From Xanthoparmelia taractica (Eukaryota; Ascomycota; Lecanoromycetes; Lecanorales; Parmeliaceae), in NCBI GenBank assembly GCA_033085395.1, contig JANQBS010000017.1:248001-312000 (forward strand): DNA of 64,000 nt, given 5' to 3'. A program made the translations under genes and the position numbers. The notes beneath the pieces are model-generated. The model saw only the letters and a program-made list of their open reading frames with translations. It was not told the origin of the DNA and did no database searches. Shown here piece after piece: positions 22,522 to 32,978 of this stretch; the stretch's first letter is position 1; each line of letters begins with the position of its first letter.

Positions 22522-24320
22522 TCAGGTTCTGTCCCACTGGTTCAAAACCTTGACCCTAACACCATTACTCTCCCTTTTCGGATGACCAATGAACGCATCG
22601 CAAACGATGGTCACGTCATCCCTCTCCGTCTCAAACAGCTCCATCTCCAGTCTTCGAAACACATTCGCAATCGTCACATACAGCTCTGCGTATGCAAGAC
22701 TACATCACAGCATTCAGCGTCAGCCCTTGCACTTTCAATAGCATGGTTGGCAATGGAGAAAACTGAAGACACAATGGAGAATACGCACTTAAGCCCGACG
22801 CAGTTCCTCGACCCTTTACCAAAGGGATTGAAATACTTCTCCAATTCCGCCCTCTTGCCCTCCTTCTCAGCATTCAGCCAGCGATATGGATCATATTTCA
22901 TCGCTTCGGGGAAAATTTCAGAGCTCAAATGCGTGAAATGCGTATTCATGCCCACCGGTGTTCCGGGCTCGATAACCCAGTCTTTGTACCGCAATGTTTC
23001 ATGGGGTGCTGCGCGGACCGAGCGAGATGTCGCAATCGCATTGATGCGCAGACCTTCCGTAATGCAAGCTCTCTGCTTTTGATCAGAATACACGTCGTCC
23101 TAATAGTACAAAGCCAGACACGCGGACTCACCAGAAAGGGCAAATTCTCCAATTCCGGCCACGGCATCGGGACCCGTGTATCCGGCATCGCCACCCTCAA
23201 CTCCTCCTTCAGCGTCTTCAGAATATCCGGATTCGCTAGAAGATGATATGAGAGCTGCGTCAATGTTGCACTGCTTGTATCAGCCCCGGCAAGTATCAAG
23301 GCAAAGCCTTCCTCGGTCAACCGATCAATCGTCTTCTCCTGCGGCGGTAGATTACTGTAATACAACTCTTCGAAGATGTTCTTGTGAGCGGTTGTCGGGT
23401 CATCCATTTCTTTCTCGCTCCTCTTCTTCTCGCCCTGCACAATCTTGGCAACCTCGGCCCTGGTTTCCGCTTCCATTTGCAGGTAGAATGCCATGCCCTT
23501 GTCCAACACTCTTGTAATCGGCATTGGTAATTTCTTCAGCAGCTCTGGAAGCCAGGGTAAGTTTCGAACGAGAGCGAAGGACTCCATGACATTCTCCACC
23601 ACATCCTTCCATAACCGGCTGAACCCAGGCAAAGATAGCAACCCATAACTTTTGCCAAAGGCATAATGAGAGATGATATCCAAGGTCAAGCTCATGTAGG
23701 CCACTCCCAGCTCGATCTCCTTGCCCGCCCTTTTCTCATCATTCCCACAGGGCGCATACTCCCCCAATGCCGCACACAGCAAGTCGACTTTGCTCTGTAT
23801 CAATGGTTCAATAGCGGTGATGCTTTTCTTGCTGAAAAAGGGATTGATGGGTGCCCGTCGCACGCGATGATGATCATGCTCGACAGTACCAAAGATGGAG
23901 TCTCTACCTGACCGGCCAGCGAAGGCCTCGCTTTTATCCCTAGGCCGGGTTGAAGTAGTCATCAGTTCGTCATACCAATCCGGGTCACGGACGTGGAGTT
24001 CTTCGGGGCTGATTCTGATGATTGGCCCTGCACTCAGATGATGAGCCAGTCGTACACACGGAATCAATCTCTATCTTTATCACATTGGCACAAGAATGGA
24101 AAACAGTAGTATTACCGTACTGATCATGCATCTTCTGGATCTGCCAACTGAATCTATTCCTTTGTACCACATCGTAATAAAACTCGTACCACCTCGTCGC
24201 CGCCGCGAGTTTAGGGCCAGGAAATTTGGCGAGCGGGGAAAAGTAGAGGCGGTAGATGAGACCGTAGAGGGTGTAGATGGCTGTGAGGACGGCAGCTGAG
24301 GCGAAGACGGCTGCGTACAT
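22522..24320 (-). CDS. Cytochrome P450 (trichodiene-oxygenase-like class)
   Basis: Intact four-exon P450 (24116-24320, 23132-24027, 22789-23072, 22522-22699) of 520 residues. An N-terminal anchor (AAVLTAIYTLYGLIYRLYF) precedes FPGPKLAAATRWYEFYYDV. Further landmarks are VEHDHHRVRRAPINPFFSK (C-helix region), I-helix LILAGADTSSATLT, K-helix EGLR (ITEGLRIN), PYRWL, and the heme loop FNPFGKGSRNCVGLNLAYAE, interrupted by a phase-2 intron just after the Cys, a common P450 intron site. The family resembles the E-class P450s annotated as trichodiene oxygenase-like in moulds; that label does not imply a trichothecene pathway here and no such genes are nearby. ER membrane location is expected. The substrate is unknown. 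Confidence 0.9.
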
Positions 24321-26464
24321 TATGTATGATAAGAGTCAGAGTGGGGGATGTAGATGTGGAAGGGGAATTGAGGTTAGAGTTTGTGAGAGTGCTCTTTGGT
24401 ACGAGATACGCGTTTTCGATCGAAGCTTGCTATGTATTTGGCGGGTATGTAAGGTACCTTTACGTATCAAAGCACAAGAAAAATAAAGAAGGAAAGCAAG
24501 TCGAGACCTGCTCCAAAATCCGCAATTATTATCCCCCACAAAAGGTCCCCCACTAACGACCTCGTCCTCCCCTAAAGTAAGCGTTTCATCCCTAACCCCT
24601 AGGGCTGGTGGGGCCCTAAGGTAACAGCCCCCGACCTACCTCCTCACCCCTAAAAGGCAGGACCGCATAGAATTATAGTAGCCTTCTCTACATCCACCAC
24701 CACCGCGCCGCAACTACACACATCGAACAAGCTTCCAACGCCTTTCGCAGCAACACACATAATCTGGCTCCAAATACTGGTTGCCATCATCACGCATAAC
24801 TTCACTTACCGTCCAGCAGCACCACCTCCTAGTAAAGGCCAGTGAGGCAAGGTAAGAGCAGGGAGCAAAACAATGAATAGGTACCTTAGGTAAGCTAACC
24901 CCTCTTCTAACTCTTATTCGGCGCGAAAGGGAAAAACGGATGCAGCATACAGGCACAGCAAGCCTGGCTAAGTAAGTAGGTACATTAGTTATCGCGACAG
25001 GAACGACCTAGCTAGCGCAAGTGGGAAAGACGGAAAACAGTTGCGGTAGGGGGCACGGAGAGCGCGCCCCGACTTGGATGCCACACGCCACTCGCCTTTC
25101 TCTTCCCTGGACCCTCGTTCTGGATAGAAGATAAACAACGCGGAGCACCTCGGTCTCTACATTATCTGGCTCTGAGCTTTGCCTGTGGTGTGCTCACGCC
25201 CATGTGGGCGACGTGGGGTCGGGATGCAGGGCGCGGAGTAGTGCACAAGGTGTAGAAGTAGCTGCGAGCTTTATTGCCGCGGATCAACAGTGCTGGTAAT
25301 GGTGCTGCTGCCGGGTTCGGAATGTTTGTGGATAATCCCCTTTCGGACGCAAAGGTTCGTGGGCGCCGAAAAGGACCGTTTGTGTCGATGTTCCCTTCTC
25401 ATTTGCACGCATATCACGACTTGCGAGGCTTTTGACACGGCAGCACATGCTTGATTTTTCCGTACGGACTGACTTGCAGCTTATGATTTGCATATGTATA
25501 ACCACATGGGTGGCGGCGGGCCATCCGACTGTCAATCAACGGGGGTGTGCAGATCTACGCGGAAGGGGCAGATGTCAATGCATCAACTTGAGTGGGACGA
25601 TGCACAAAACTCACATGCCTATCCTATCGTATCGACTACGAATTATCAAAGAAAGGCCTGAATACTCACGCCAAGGCCTTCTTTCTTTCTTTCCATTATA
25701 CGAGTACGAATCTATCTCTATCTGTGTCTCTATCTCTACACTATAGGAATAATAGAGGGAACTGTAGGCCGCGTCTGTTTTCTTTTCTGTCTTCTTATTG
25801 TTCGGATGGTAATGGGTAAAGTGGTAGTGGGTGAGTGAGGTGTGGTGTGGTCATCATAGCAGAGCAGACAGATGATGCAGATTGCAGATTGTAGATGGAG
25901 TACGAGAGAAAGAATGGAAGGAATGGAAGGACAACACAGAACGGTATCGTATTCGTTTGAAGATAGATATCATCTACTTTTAAAATATATATATATATCT
26001 CTTACCCCGATGGCATCTTGATGGTCAGTATAACATGCATACCCCATATTCAATACCCACCCCGACTCAACTGCTCATTTCATTATCATTTCATTCTACA
26101 TTTGATAGCAATCCCACCAACAAACTCCACTCCATCCCAAATCTTACTCCAATTTTGCTGGACCATAGCTAGTATAAACAAACATATATATATATACTAT
26201 TTCATCATTTTCCACATGTGCCATTTTACCCCTTTCTTTCTTTCTTTCTTTCTTTCCAGGGGAATTCCCCGATACTCTAGAAATATCTATCAGGTATGTA
26301 TGGATAAAGAAAAAAAATTTTTTTTTTTTTTTGAACCTTCGTCTTCGCCCCATACATCCAATCATACATGAATCCATAGCGTGCCGACATCCATACATCT
26401 ATCCGTCCATACATACATACAATCATACAATCAATACATCCACCAACCAATCAATACAAACACA
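24321..26464. other. Long intergenic region with simple repeats
   Basis: About 2.1 kb. Microsatellites lie near the right end: (CTTT)n at about 26232-26257, an A/T run near 26309-26333 and (CATA)-rich sequence near 26375-26430, probably in the 3' UTR of the next gene. Several AGGTAC/TACCTTAGGTA motifs occur (about 24450, 24615, 24880). No gene supported. Confidence 0.5.
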
Positions 26465-28187
26465 TCACACAAAATCCCTGCCCCCCCTCTCCGGATCCAA
26501 AGACGAGGACGCCGTATCCACCCTCACCGTATCCGTCTTCCATATACTCATTTTATTATCACCATCCCCCAAAAACGACGATACCCCTTCCCCCCTACCC
26601 CCTCCTCCACCCCCACCACCCCCACCGCCGCCGCTGCCGCCTTGCACACTTGTGGTCGCAACCGGCTCCACCATATGAATAGATGCGGGCTTGGAGTCGT
26701 AGAGGCTTTGTCCGACGCTTAGGTTGTGGTAGTTGCCCTTGCTTTTGTTCCTTGTTTTGGTTTTGGATTTGGTGTTGCAGGCGAGGTCGATGTCTTGGTC
26801 AAGCCAGGGGGCTGCGCTGTGGTTATATTGGTTGGGGTTGGTTGAAGGGGCTGTGTTCGTCGAGAGCGGGTCGCTGTTGTTCTTGTGGCCCTTTTTGAAG
26901 CCGTAACGGCGATCGTAGGTGGATGATGAGGGGTGGTAGGTTGATTTGCGCTTTGTTTTGCCCGTGATCCACTGGATGAATTTGGGGAGGACGGGGAAGC
27001 AGGCGCAGAGGATGATGGTTGTGAGTTCACCCATGCTGTTTGCGGCGTTCTTTAGTATCATGGGGAAAGAAAAAGGGATCGGGTTGAGTAGGGATAGAAA
27101 CGAGAGAGAAGCGGGAGAGACTCACTTCCATAGGCCGACTTTGATGATGGAGTATGTGCCATCGGAAGTGTAGAGCAAGTCGATGGTGTATGCCAGGCGC
27201 ACGACACTGGCGACACAAGCGCTGCATAGTAGTCAGTGGATTAATTCCGGATATCACGTTGCTACTTCTGCCTTACAAGAGACCGGTGGCGAACACGGCC
27301 GCGACACCAATCTTCCTCGTGTTTGCCATTTGCAGATTCCAGATGGCCACCATGGGCAGAATCAATATCAGGAAATCCGAAAGGACGTTCCATGCTCCAA
27401 TAGCAATATAATTATTCTCGATACCAATGCAGTGACCGGGGGTCAATGGATTCCAGATCTTCTCTCGTGGCGTACATGCGAAGATCTCCAAGAATGTCTC
27501 GATTGTGTAGAAGAGCAGATTAGACCAGATGAGTATATGGACGCCGTAGAAGACGAAGTCGCGCTTGTGTGCCACGAAAATCCTTTTGAACTGTAGGAGG
27601 ATGGCCAGCTTTGCGATGGCGATGATGGGCCCGTATATGATTGAGCCCACATTTGAAGTCTGAATTGAGACATACTGCGTGTCAGTCCTTGAATGATACA
27701 TGATTGTTTCTTGAGATTGGGGTACGTACCCGAGCCACTTTAACCCCATTGAGCACATTCACATCCCATTGGTGACGCCCAGCGCCTTGAGACTGTGCAT
27801 ACAATACGACGCTACCAAAAGCGATGACACCCATCTGTATTCACATCAGTGAACAGATCGCTCGCTGGAAAGGCGCATTGTTTTACCCAAGCCACCAAGC
27901 AACACCCTGATTACCCGTCAGCTTTTCTCACCCCACCTGAACTCGGAAAGATGTGCGTAGTACTGACAGTCTTCCCACAGAAGGGCTCGATCAACACAGT
28001 ATTTGGTCAGCAGTCGCACCAATACGAACATTGTGGTGAAGGCAAAACAGATTGCCATTGTCGCATTTGTGACGGCCTCCAGAGTGCCTGATGGGTTGAT
28101 GAAATTGGGCACGACGCCTGGCGGAGGCATGAGAGCTGGCGTTTGAGCCAGCTCTGCGGGAGTCAGGCCTGCGAGAGGGTTTGCCAT
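26465..28187 (-). CDS. Rhodopsin-like fungal integral membrane protein (PTH11-like without CFEM)
   Basis: Six exons: 27968-28187, 27887-27906 (a 20-bp microexon), 27730-27834, 27277-27659, 27126-27221 and 26465-27050. Joined, they give 469 residues with about seven membrane segments in the first 290. Segments include ATMAICFAFTTMFVLVRLL, the WEDWCCLVAW block assembled through the microexon, GVIAFGSVVLYAQ, IIYGPIIAIAKLAILLQF, VLSDFLILILPMVAIW and CACFPVLPKFI. The GAGRHQWDV, LQFKRIFV and NPLTPGHCI elements match the fungal rhodopsin-domain family that includes PTH11-type receptors. The cytosolic tail is polar and ends with a poly-Gly tract. The last intron has a phase conflict: canonical GT-AG leaves the frame one base short, and adding base 27050 restores a continuous GLWKNAANSMGEL. 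Ligand unknown. Confidence 0.8.
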
Positions 28188-29803
28188 GATTGCTCAGTCG
28201 AGAGTCACGTAAGTCGGTTATATATGTGTGGGACTGTTCAACGTTCACCCAATGTGGGCCCTCGCGGGGAGATAGTACAGAGAGGTCGTTGCATTCAACG
28301 CTGACTACGCCTCAGGGGTTTTTTACGAGTTGGTTGTGTATCCGCACCAAGGTTTGATGGGTAAAGAAATATAGTCTGGCGAGGAAGGCATTTGATGCCA
28401 CAATGAGAATTACCGGATCCCTAACGGTCGGACCGTCGCAACTCTCTCTTCTCAAAGGCCAGCGTGCACGTGCCACATAAAGTCTGATTATTCGATCGGA
28501 GTCCTTAAGCTTCGGTAGGGAGAAGAAAAGGAAGGTCGCAAATTAAGGCACGGTGTGTTGGTGACCTTGGAATGACACCATATAAATACGACCCACTTAG
28601 AAAGTATAAAGAAGCCTGCGTCTTTTACGTACAGGACCTGCATGGATATAGGAAGGTGACGCTGCTATATTTCTCGCTCGCTGGGGCTGGTAGCATGATT
28701 TACAGCCTCCAATGTTCAATGAAAAACAGTCCGCGGAGAGTTCGTTCTGTTCAGTAGGAACCTTTCGAAAGATAGTTTGGTCCCCCAGTCAGGAAGGAAA
28801 TTGTTGAGGAGTAAGGTAGAGTAGCTTCGCAAGCCGGGCCGTATGTAGGTCTAGATGGCAAAAGGAAGCAACAAGTGCGAGCGCTAAAAGCGCTATACAG
28901 AAATGACTGACGTTTAGTTTACCCTATCAGAGCTCTGCTGACACCGGATATGGCAAGGCCCGCCTCGACCCTAGGGCCTAGAGTGACCGCGGCACGGCTA
29001 GTCCTCGGCGCGACATTCAAGTAACATGCAGTGGCCATTTAGATAAAGGCTGATAATGTAGAAGTATTCGACCAAGGCGTTACTTGCATGAGAAGCGTGT
29101 TTGACAATTAGACAGGTCTTCCTTTGTTAGATTCAGTCAAAGCCAACATATGATGGGGGCGGCAAAAGGATACGGCAGTAAAAGGTAAGCTAAGGTTTGT
29201 GCAAGACTAGCAATGACGATTTAAACTTTCTTCATGATGGCATTGTACTTACGTAATCTTACCTTAGTGTCCTACCCAAAAGAGACCCACACTTGTCATT
29301 CGTCAAATATTCATGCGCATATTACATCATGCTAAAGAGCAATCCCTATGTGAACATAAGTATCCATCGATGCACTCATATTCATCATTATCAAGCGGGA
29401 GGTCGTACACTCTCACCTTGCGACTAAAAAGTATTAATGCTACCAAGAAAAGGGCAGACTGCGCTGTCATAAATCGTCTCGCATAGACTTTTCAGGAGCG
29501 ACCAAAGGTGTCTTCGATCCAAGTCTGCCTTTGCTCGTTTGAATCAGAACAACATTGGGGTGACGTTCAGTCTTACTTCCATTCCAGTGCACTCTTGACA
29601 AGTGGAAACTCATTTGCAAAGCCCCTCAGCTTCATCCGAATTCCTGAGAAGATGGCCACCCTAAAAAGAAATGACAATCGAGCCTTGGCCTGATGTGCTT
29701 CTGCCTTCACACATCACCAGACCTTGTTGAAACACTATCGTACACTGCATCTGGACTCGAAGCGGTCGAGTTCAATTGCCACCAAAGCAGACGAGGTGCC
29801 GAA
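28188..29803. other. Long intergenic region, no gene supported
   Basis: About 1.6 kb between the start of the rhodopsin-like gene and the 3' end of the UbiA-type gene. There is a 61-codon ATG frame at 28572-28757 without any recognisable domain. Short AGGTAAG/CTTACCTT motifs occur at about 29185 and 29257. Confidence 0.5.
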
Positions 29804-30896
29804 TCATAGCCAGGAGTCCCCTTTGATGCTTTTGAGGAGCGGCATCAGATACAGCATCACCATCCACAGATTCCAGATCCGAAAGGTCAATTTATCCGCT
29901 TCAACGGATCGTTTGGTGAGGGTCCGGAAGGTGACGATAGCAGCAGTCACCGTTGACATGGCGTACGTTCCGGGACCCAACTGCCAGAAGGTGGGGCACG
30001 CGACGGACCAGACCGCCATTGCAACGGCAATTGACCATCTGGCGTAATGGTCTCCAATCGTAAGAGGAACTGATTTCCTTCCGCGTAGGCCGTCACCGGC
30101 CTGATCGTACATGTCTTGGGTGTGCACGCTGGTGAAGACAACAGCACCAATCACAAGGAACCACGACCATGCGATCGGCTTGAAGGGACTGCCCAACAAT
30201 GCCGATCTGGAAGCCACCTCGGTTGCTCCGGATGCGTAGGAAAGGAAGCCGCAGGCATTGATGAAGTTCCGCGTCAGGCAATCATGATCGGCACCGCCAA
30301 GGTCATTGTACCACCAACCCAGGAATATCAGGGCCAAACATTGCTTCAGACCGCCCAGCTTCAGACCCGCCACGATTGCCACGGGATACAGACACCACAT
30401 CAACCACTTGGCGTGCGTCTGGGACATCCTTCCCGACGGCATGGTCCGCCATGGCTTGTTCTCGCCATCTTCCTTAATCGCCTCGGGTTGTCGTTGGTTG
30501 TCAATGGCGAAGGGTAAAAGGTTGATCCAGCACCAAAAGGCAACTCTCGGTATCCGTCCGAGGATGACGGAAAAGTCTGGAGACGGATTCGTTGTGAGGA
30601 TAGGTCCTGACAGAGCGCTGAGGATCCCGAAGGCCGTCTCTGGCCCGACGATGGTCTTCAGATCGGTGTACGTGAAAAACCAGATTGATTTGGCATGATA
30701 GCAGAGGTCTTCCTCTACTGAGATCACGATCTCCTACGGTCAAGCATTAGAGAGATTGGTCTGCAGCAGATCTCCTAGACATGAGCATGCTTACTATGGG
30801 TCTCTCACTCAAAGCACGAACTTTCTCGCCCAATCCCTGAAGCTTCTCACTTATTTCAATGACAGCAAGGGCGTCGACAGCCTTCTTAATATCCAT
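29804..30896 (-). CDS. UbiA-superfamily membrane terpene cyclase / prenyltransferase
   Basis: Two exons (30795-30896 and 29804-30733, intron 61 bp) encode 343 residues. The first 34 residues (MDIKKAVDALAV...) are soluble and helical. The rest is polytopic, opening HAKSIWFFTYTDLKTIV. The usual Asp-rich site 1 appears as DNQRQPEAIKEDGENKPWR and site 2 as YNDLGGADHDCLTRNFINA. This layout matches the fungal UbiA-type membrane terpene cyclases (the class of the fumagillin beta-trans-bergamotene synthase) at least as well as ordinary aromatic prenyltransferases. These Mg-dependent proteins ionise a prenyl diphosphate. The farnesyl substrate and cyclase role are inferred. Without the first exon there is no ATG at the frame's beginning and a stop lies just upstream, which is why I added it. 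Nearest partner: P450-3, about 2.1 kb upstream. Confidence 0.8.
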
Positions 30897-32978
30897 GCAG
30901 AACGGGATGTACTTTGGTGTCAGATAAAAGGAGGTACAACAGGCTGGATAGTGTGAACGGGAATGCAGCTTGAATGCAATGAAGATGGGTTATGGCACCA
31001 TTCCACTGACTGATCAGGTCGGGGATATTTAGCATTCCTTTGCTTCCCACGTTGATCGGAGTCCATTGCCTAATTTGTATTGGCTGTTGGTAGCTTCTTC
31101 TTTCCCCTTGACTCGCTTCCTTTCGTGGCTGAACGACGTACTCCGCTCGATGACCTAAGTGCTTAGTTTGTGCCGCGACGCTCCACTCATCCATATCGTT
31201 CCAATCACACTGCTTTTCCCCTTTGGGGTGAGGATAGCAGATCAATACCTGAGTAGCGGGCCCAATCCCGGCGGAACGTCATCAAACCGTTTAGACTTAC
31301 CAACGGCGAAATGACTGCATGTCGGTACGTAGGATCCAATAGGCGCTCCTCTCCCTGATGGGTGGTAGTAGGACACAATCCCGTCAGCCCATGCAGGTCC
31401 GAGCTTTGGCTCCATGCGTTCAGCGAGCCCGGTTCCAAATGCGCCCAAAATTGCTGTCTGAATCAAGGCCCGGAGTATTAGATAACATATCGATATCTCC
31501 AGTCGAGATGGGGTTTGCTTATAAACTAGCTGGATGGTACAGCAGCGTCCATGGACGAATAATGGCAGTGTGTATGTAGGTGTGTAAAAAGAGCAGGGTT
31601 GCTTCAGGAGCCCCAGGGTTCAAGCTTCCGGCCTTAGAAAGGAGATCTGGCCTTTAGATGGTACATCAGACTTTTGGCCAGGTTGAACTCAGTTTTCGTT
31701 ACGATGGGCCGAAGAGTAGGTAAAATCGTGGCGCAATCATGCAAGTCATTCTGGCGTGGTGCATTGATTCGTGCGAATATACAGAGCCACTGTTAACGCC
31801 ACTTGGATAGCTGTGCCGACTGCACCAGAGCGGATCTACTCGTATGAACTGTTGACTTAATTTCCAAGCAGGAGTTGGACAGTTGACTTTCCTAGGTTTT
31901 CTTTTGCTCTTTTTCTATGTTATCACGTGCATGTGGCTTTTCGCCTCGATCCTGCAAGGTTGTGAAATAGGTCCAACGGTATGGTGGTAGGGAAAAATAT
32001 GCACCCCGATTCCGACAAAGGAAATAGAAGAACGCTTCGCTCGTTCGACGTTCGTGGCCAGGCGCCTTAAGGCCGATTTGCGTCAGTACTTAAAAAGGAA
32101 AAATGGATGGATTCAGGAGCTAGAGACGCAGGATGCAAGTGTGTTTCCAAAAACTCGAGCGATAGCGCACTCCTAAGAGCCTGATATTCACCTGACGCGC
32201 CTTGCGCCGATGCTCGCCGGACGGAGGAGCCAAAGACTTGGCTCGTCCAGGCACCTGGCACCTAGCCACGTGCAAAAGCCATATACAGACACCCAATCGA
32301 TTGGGGGAGGGGAAGTACTTCTATGCTCACGACACCAGTAAACCTTCGTTATAAGGAGTAGGAATTCCGAAGCTATTTACACCTTATAGGCCGATACTCC
32401 TTACAACCCGACTCCTTATAAAGAAGGTTTACTGTAGCATTAACGACATGCGGGGAATATTTGATTTCTATGGAAGGGTGTTATTCAGAGGAGATAAGGT
32501 CAGGGGGTACTCAAGTCGCTATATATGTACCAGCTAAGGTATGGAAGTACTCATTTGATGGGATTTACGCTCATCTATACTTTACCTTACCCACTTACCC
32601 ATTATTTGGACCTTGGATGGACCTTAATCAGGCGGATCCATATGCATGCACCCTTATTCCTTACGGGCGTCCCCCTGACCCAGAGTCAATTCCAACGTAT
32701 CCGCTGCTCAGTCTAGACGGTCTACAGTCTGGACACTTTAGAGCACCTAGGATTAAGGCAGCCTACCAAAACAGAACCTCATACTACTTTATCCCATCTA
32801 CGAAATCATTGCTCGTCCTTCAGTTGGCCCATGTGTCCATGCGTCACGTTTTAGGATAAGGTCGCCTACGATATTTAAGGCTAATAGTCACGTCGCACGC
32901 TGCGTTGGAGAAATAATCATAATGTCCTCTGAAACTTATAGGGCTGTTAAAGCTTGCTGTTAAAGCTTGTCATTGATA
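30897..32978. other. Intergenic region with a foldback element and an orphan spliced ORF
   Basis: Between the UbiA-type gene and P450-3. A minus-strand frame at about 31242-31560 reads GAFGTGLAERMEPKLG and YYHPSGRGAPIGSYVPTCSH. It has a plausible GTAAGT...CTCAG intron and then a short terminal exon ending SPQRGKAV, but I find no start codon and no family. A foldback element at 32336-32434 is listed separately. The rest shows nothing recognisable. Confidence 0.45.
32336..32434. mobile_element. MITE-like foldback element with 27-bp terminal inverted repeats
   Basis: The left arm (32336-32362) and right arm (32408-32434) are near-perfect reverse complements. Both read CAGTAAACCTTC then TATAAGGAGT from the outside in, differing at about two positions. 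The total length is 99 bp with no coding capacity. CAGT(A/C)AACCT-type ends are characteristic of fungal Fot1/pogo-like Tc1-mariner elements, so this is probably a non-autonomous relic of that group. A TA lies at the right border (position 32435 onward), but the left flank is not TA, so the target duplication is degraded or absent. Confidence 0.65.

Noticed and set aside
22522..24320. Trichothecene cluster membership for P450-2
   Set aside because: Only a family-level resemblance; no trichodiene synthase or other TRI-type gene is in the window.
26331..26722. Plus-strand frames rich in His, Thr and Pro
   Set aside because: Generated by CATA and CCA/CCG simple repeats in the 3' part of the rhodopsin-like gene.
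32461..32859. Plus-strand 132-codon frame before P450-3
   Set aside because: It begins with TTG, has no ATG-led coherent product or domain, and contains no splice support.
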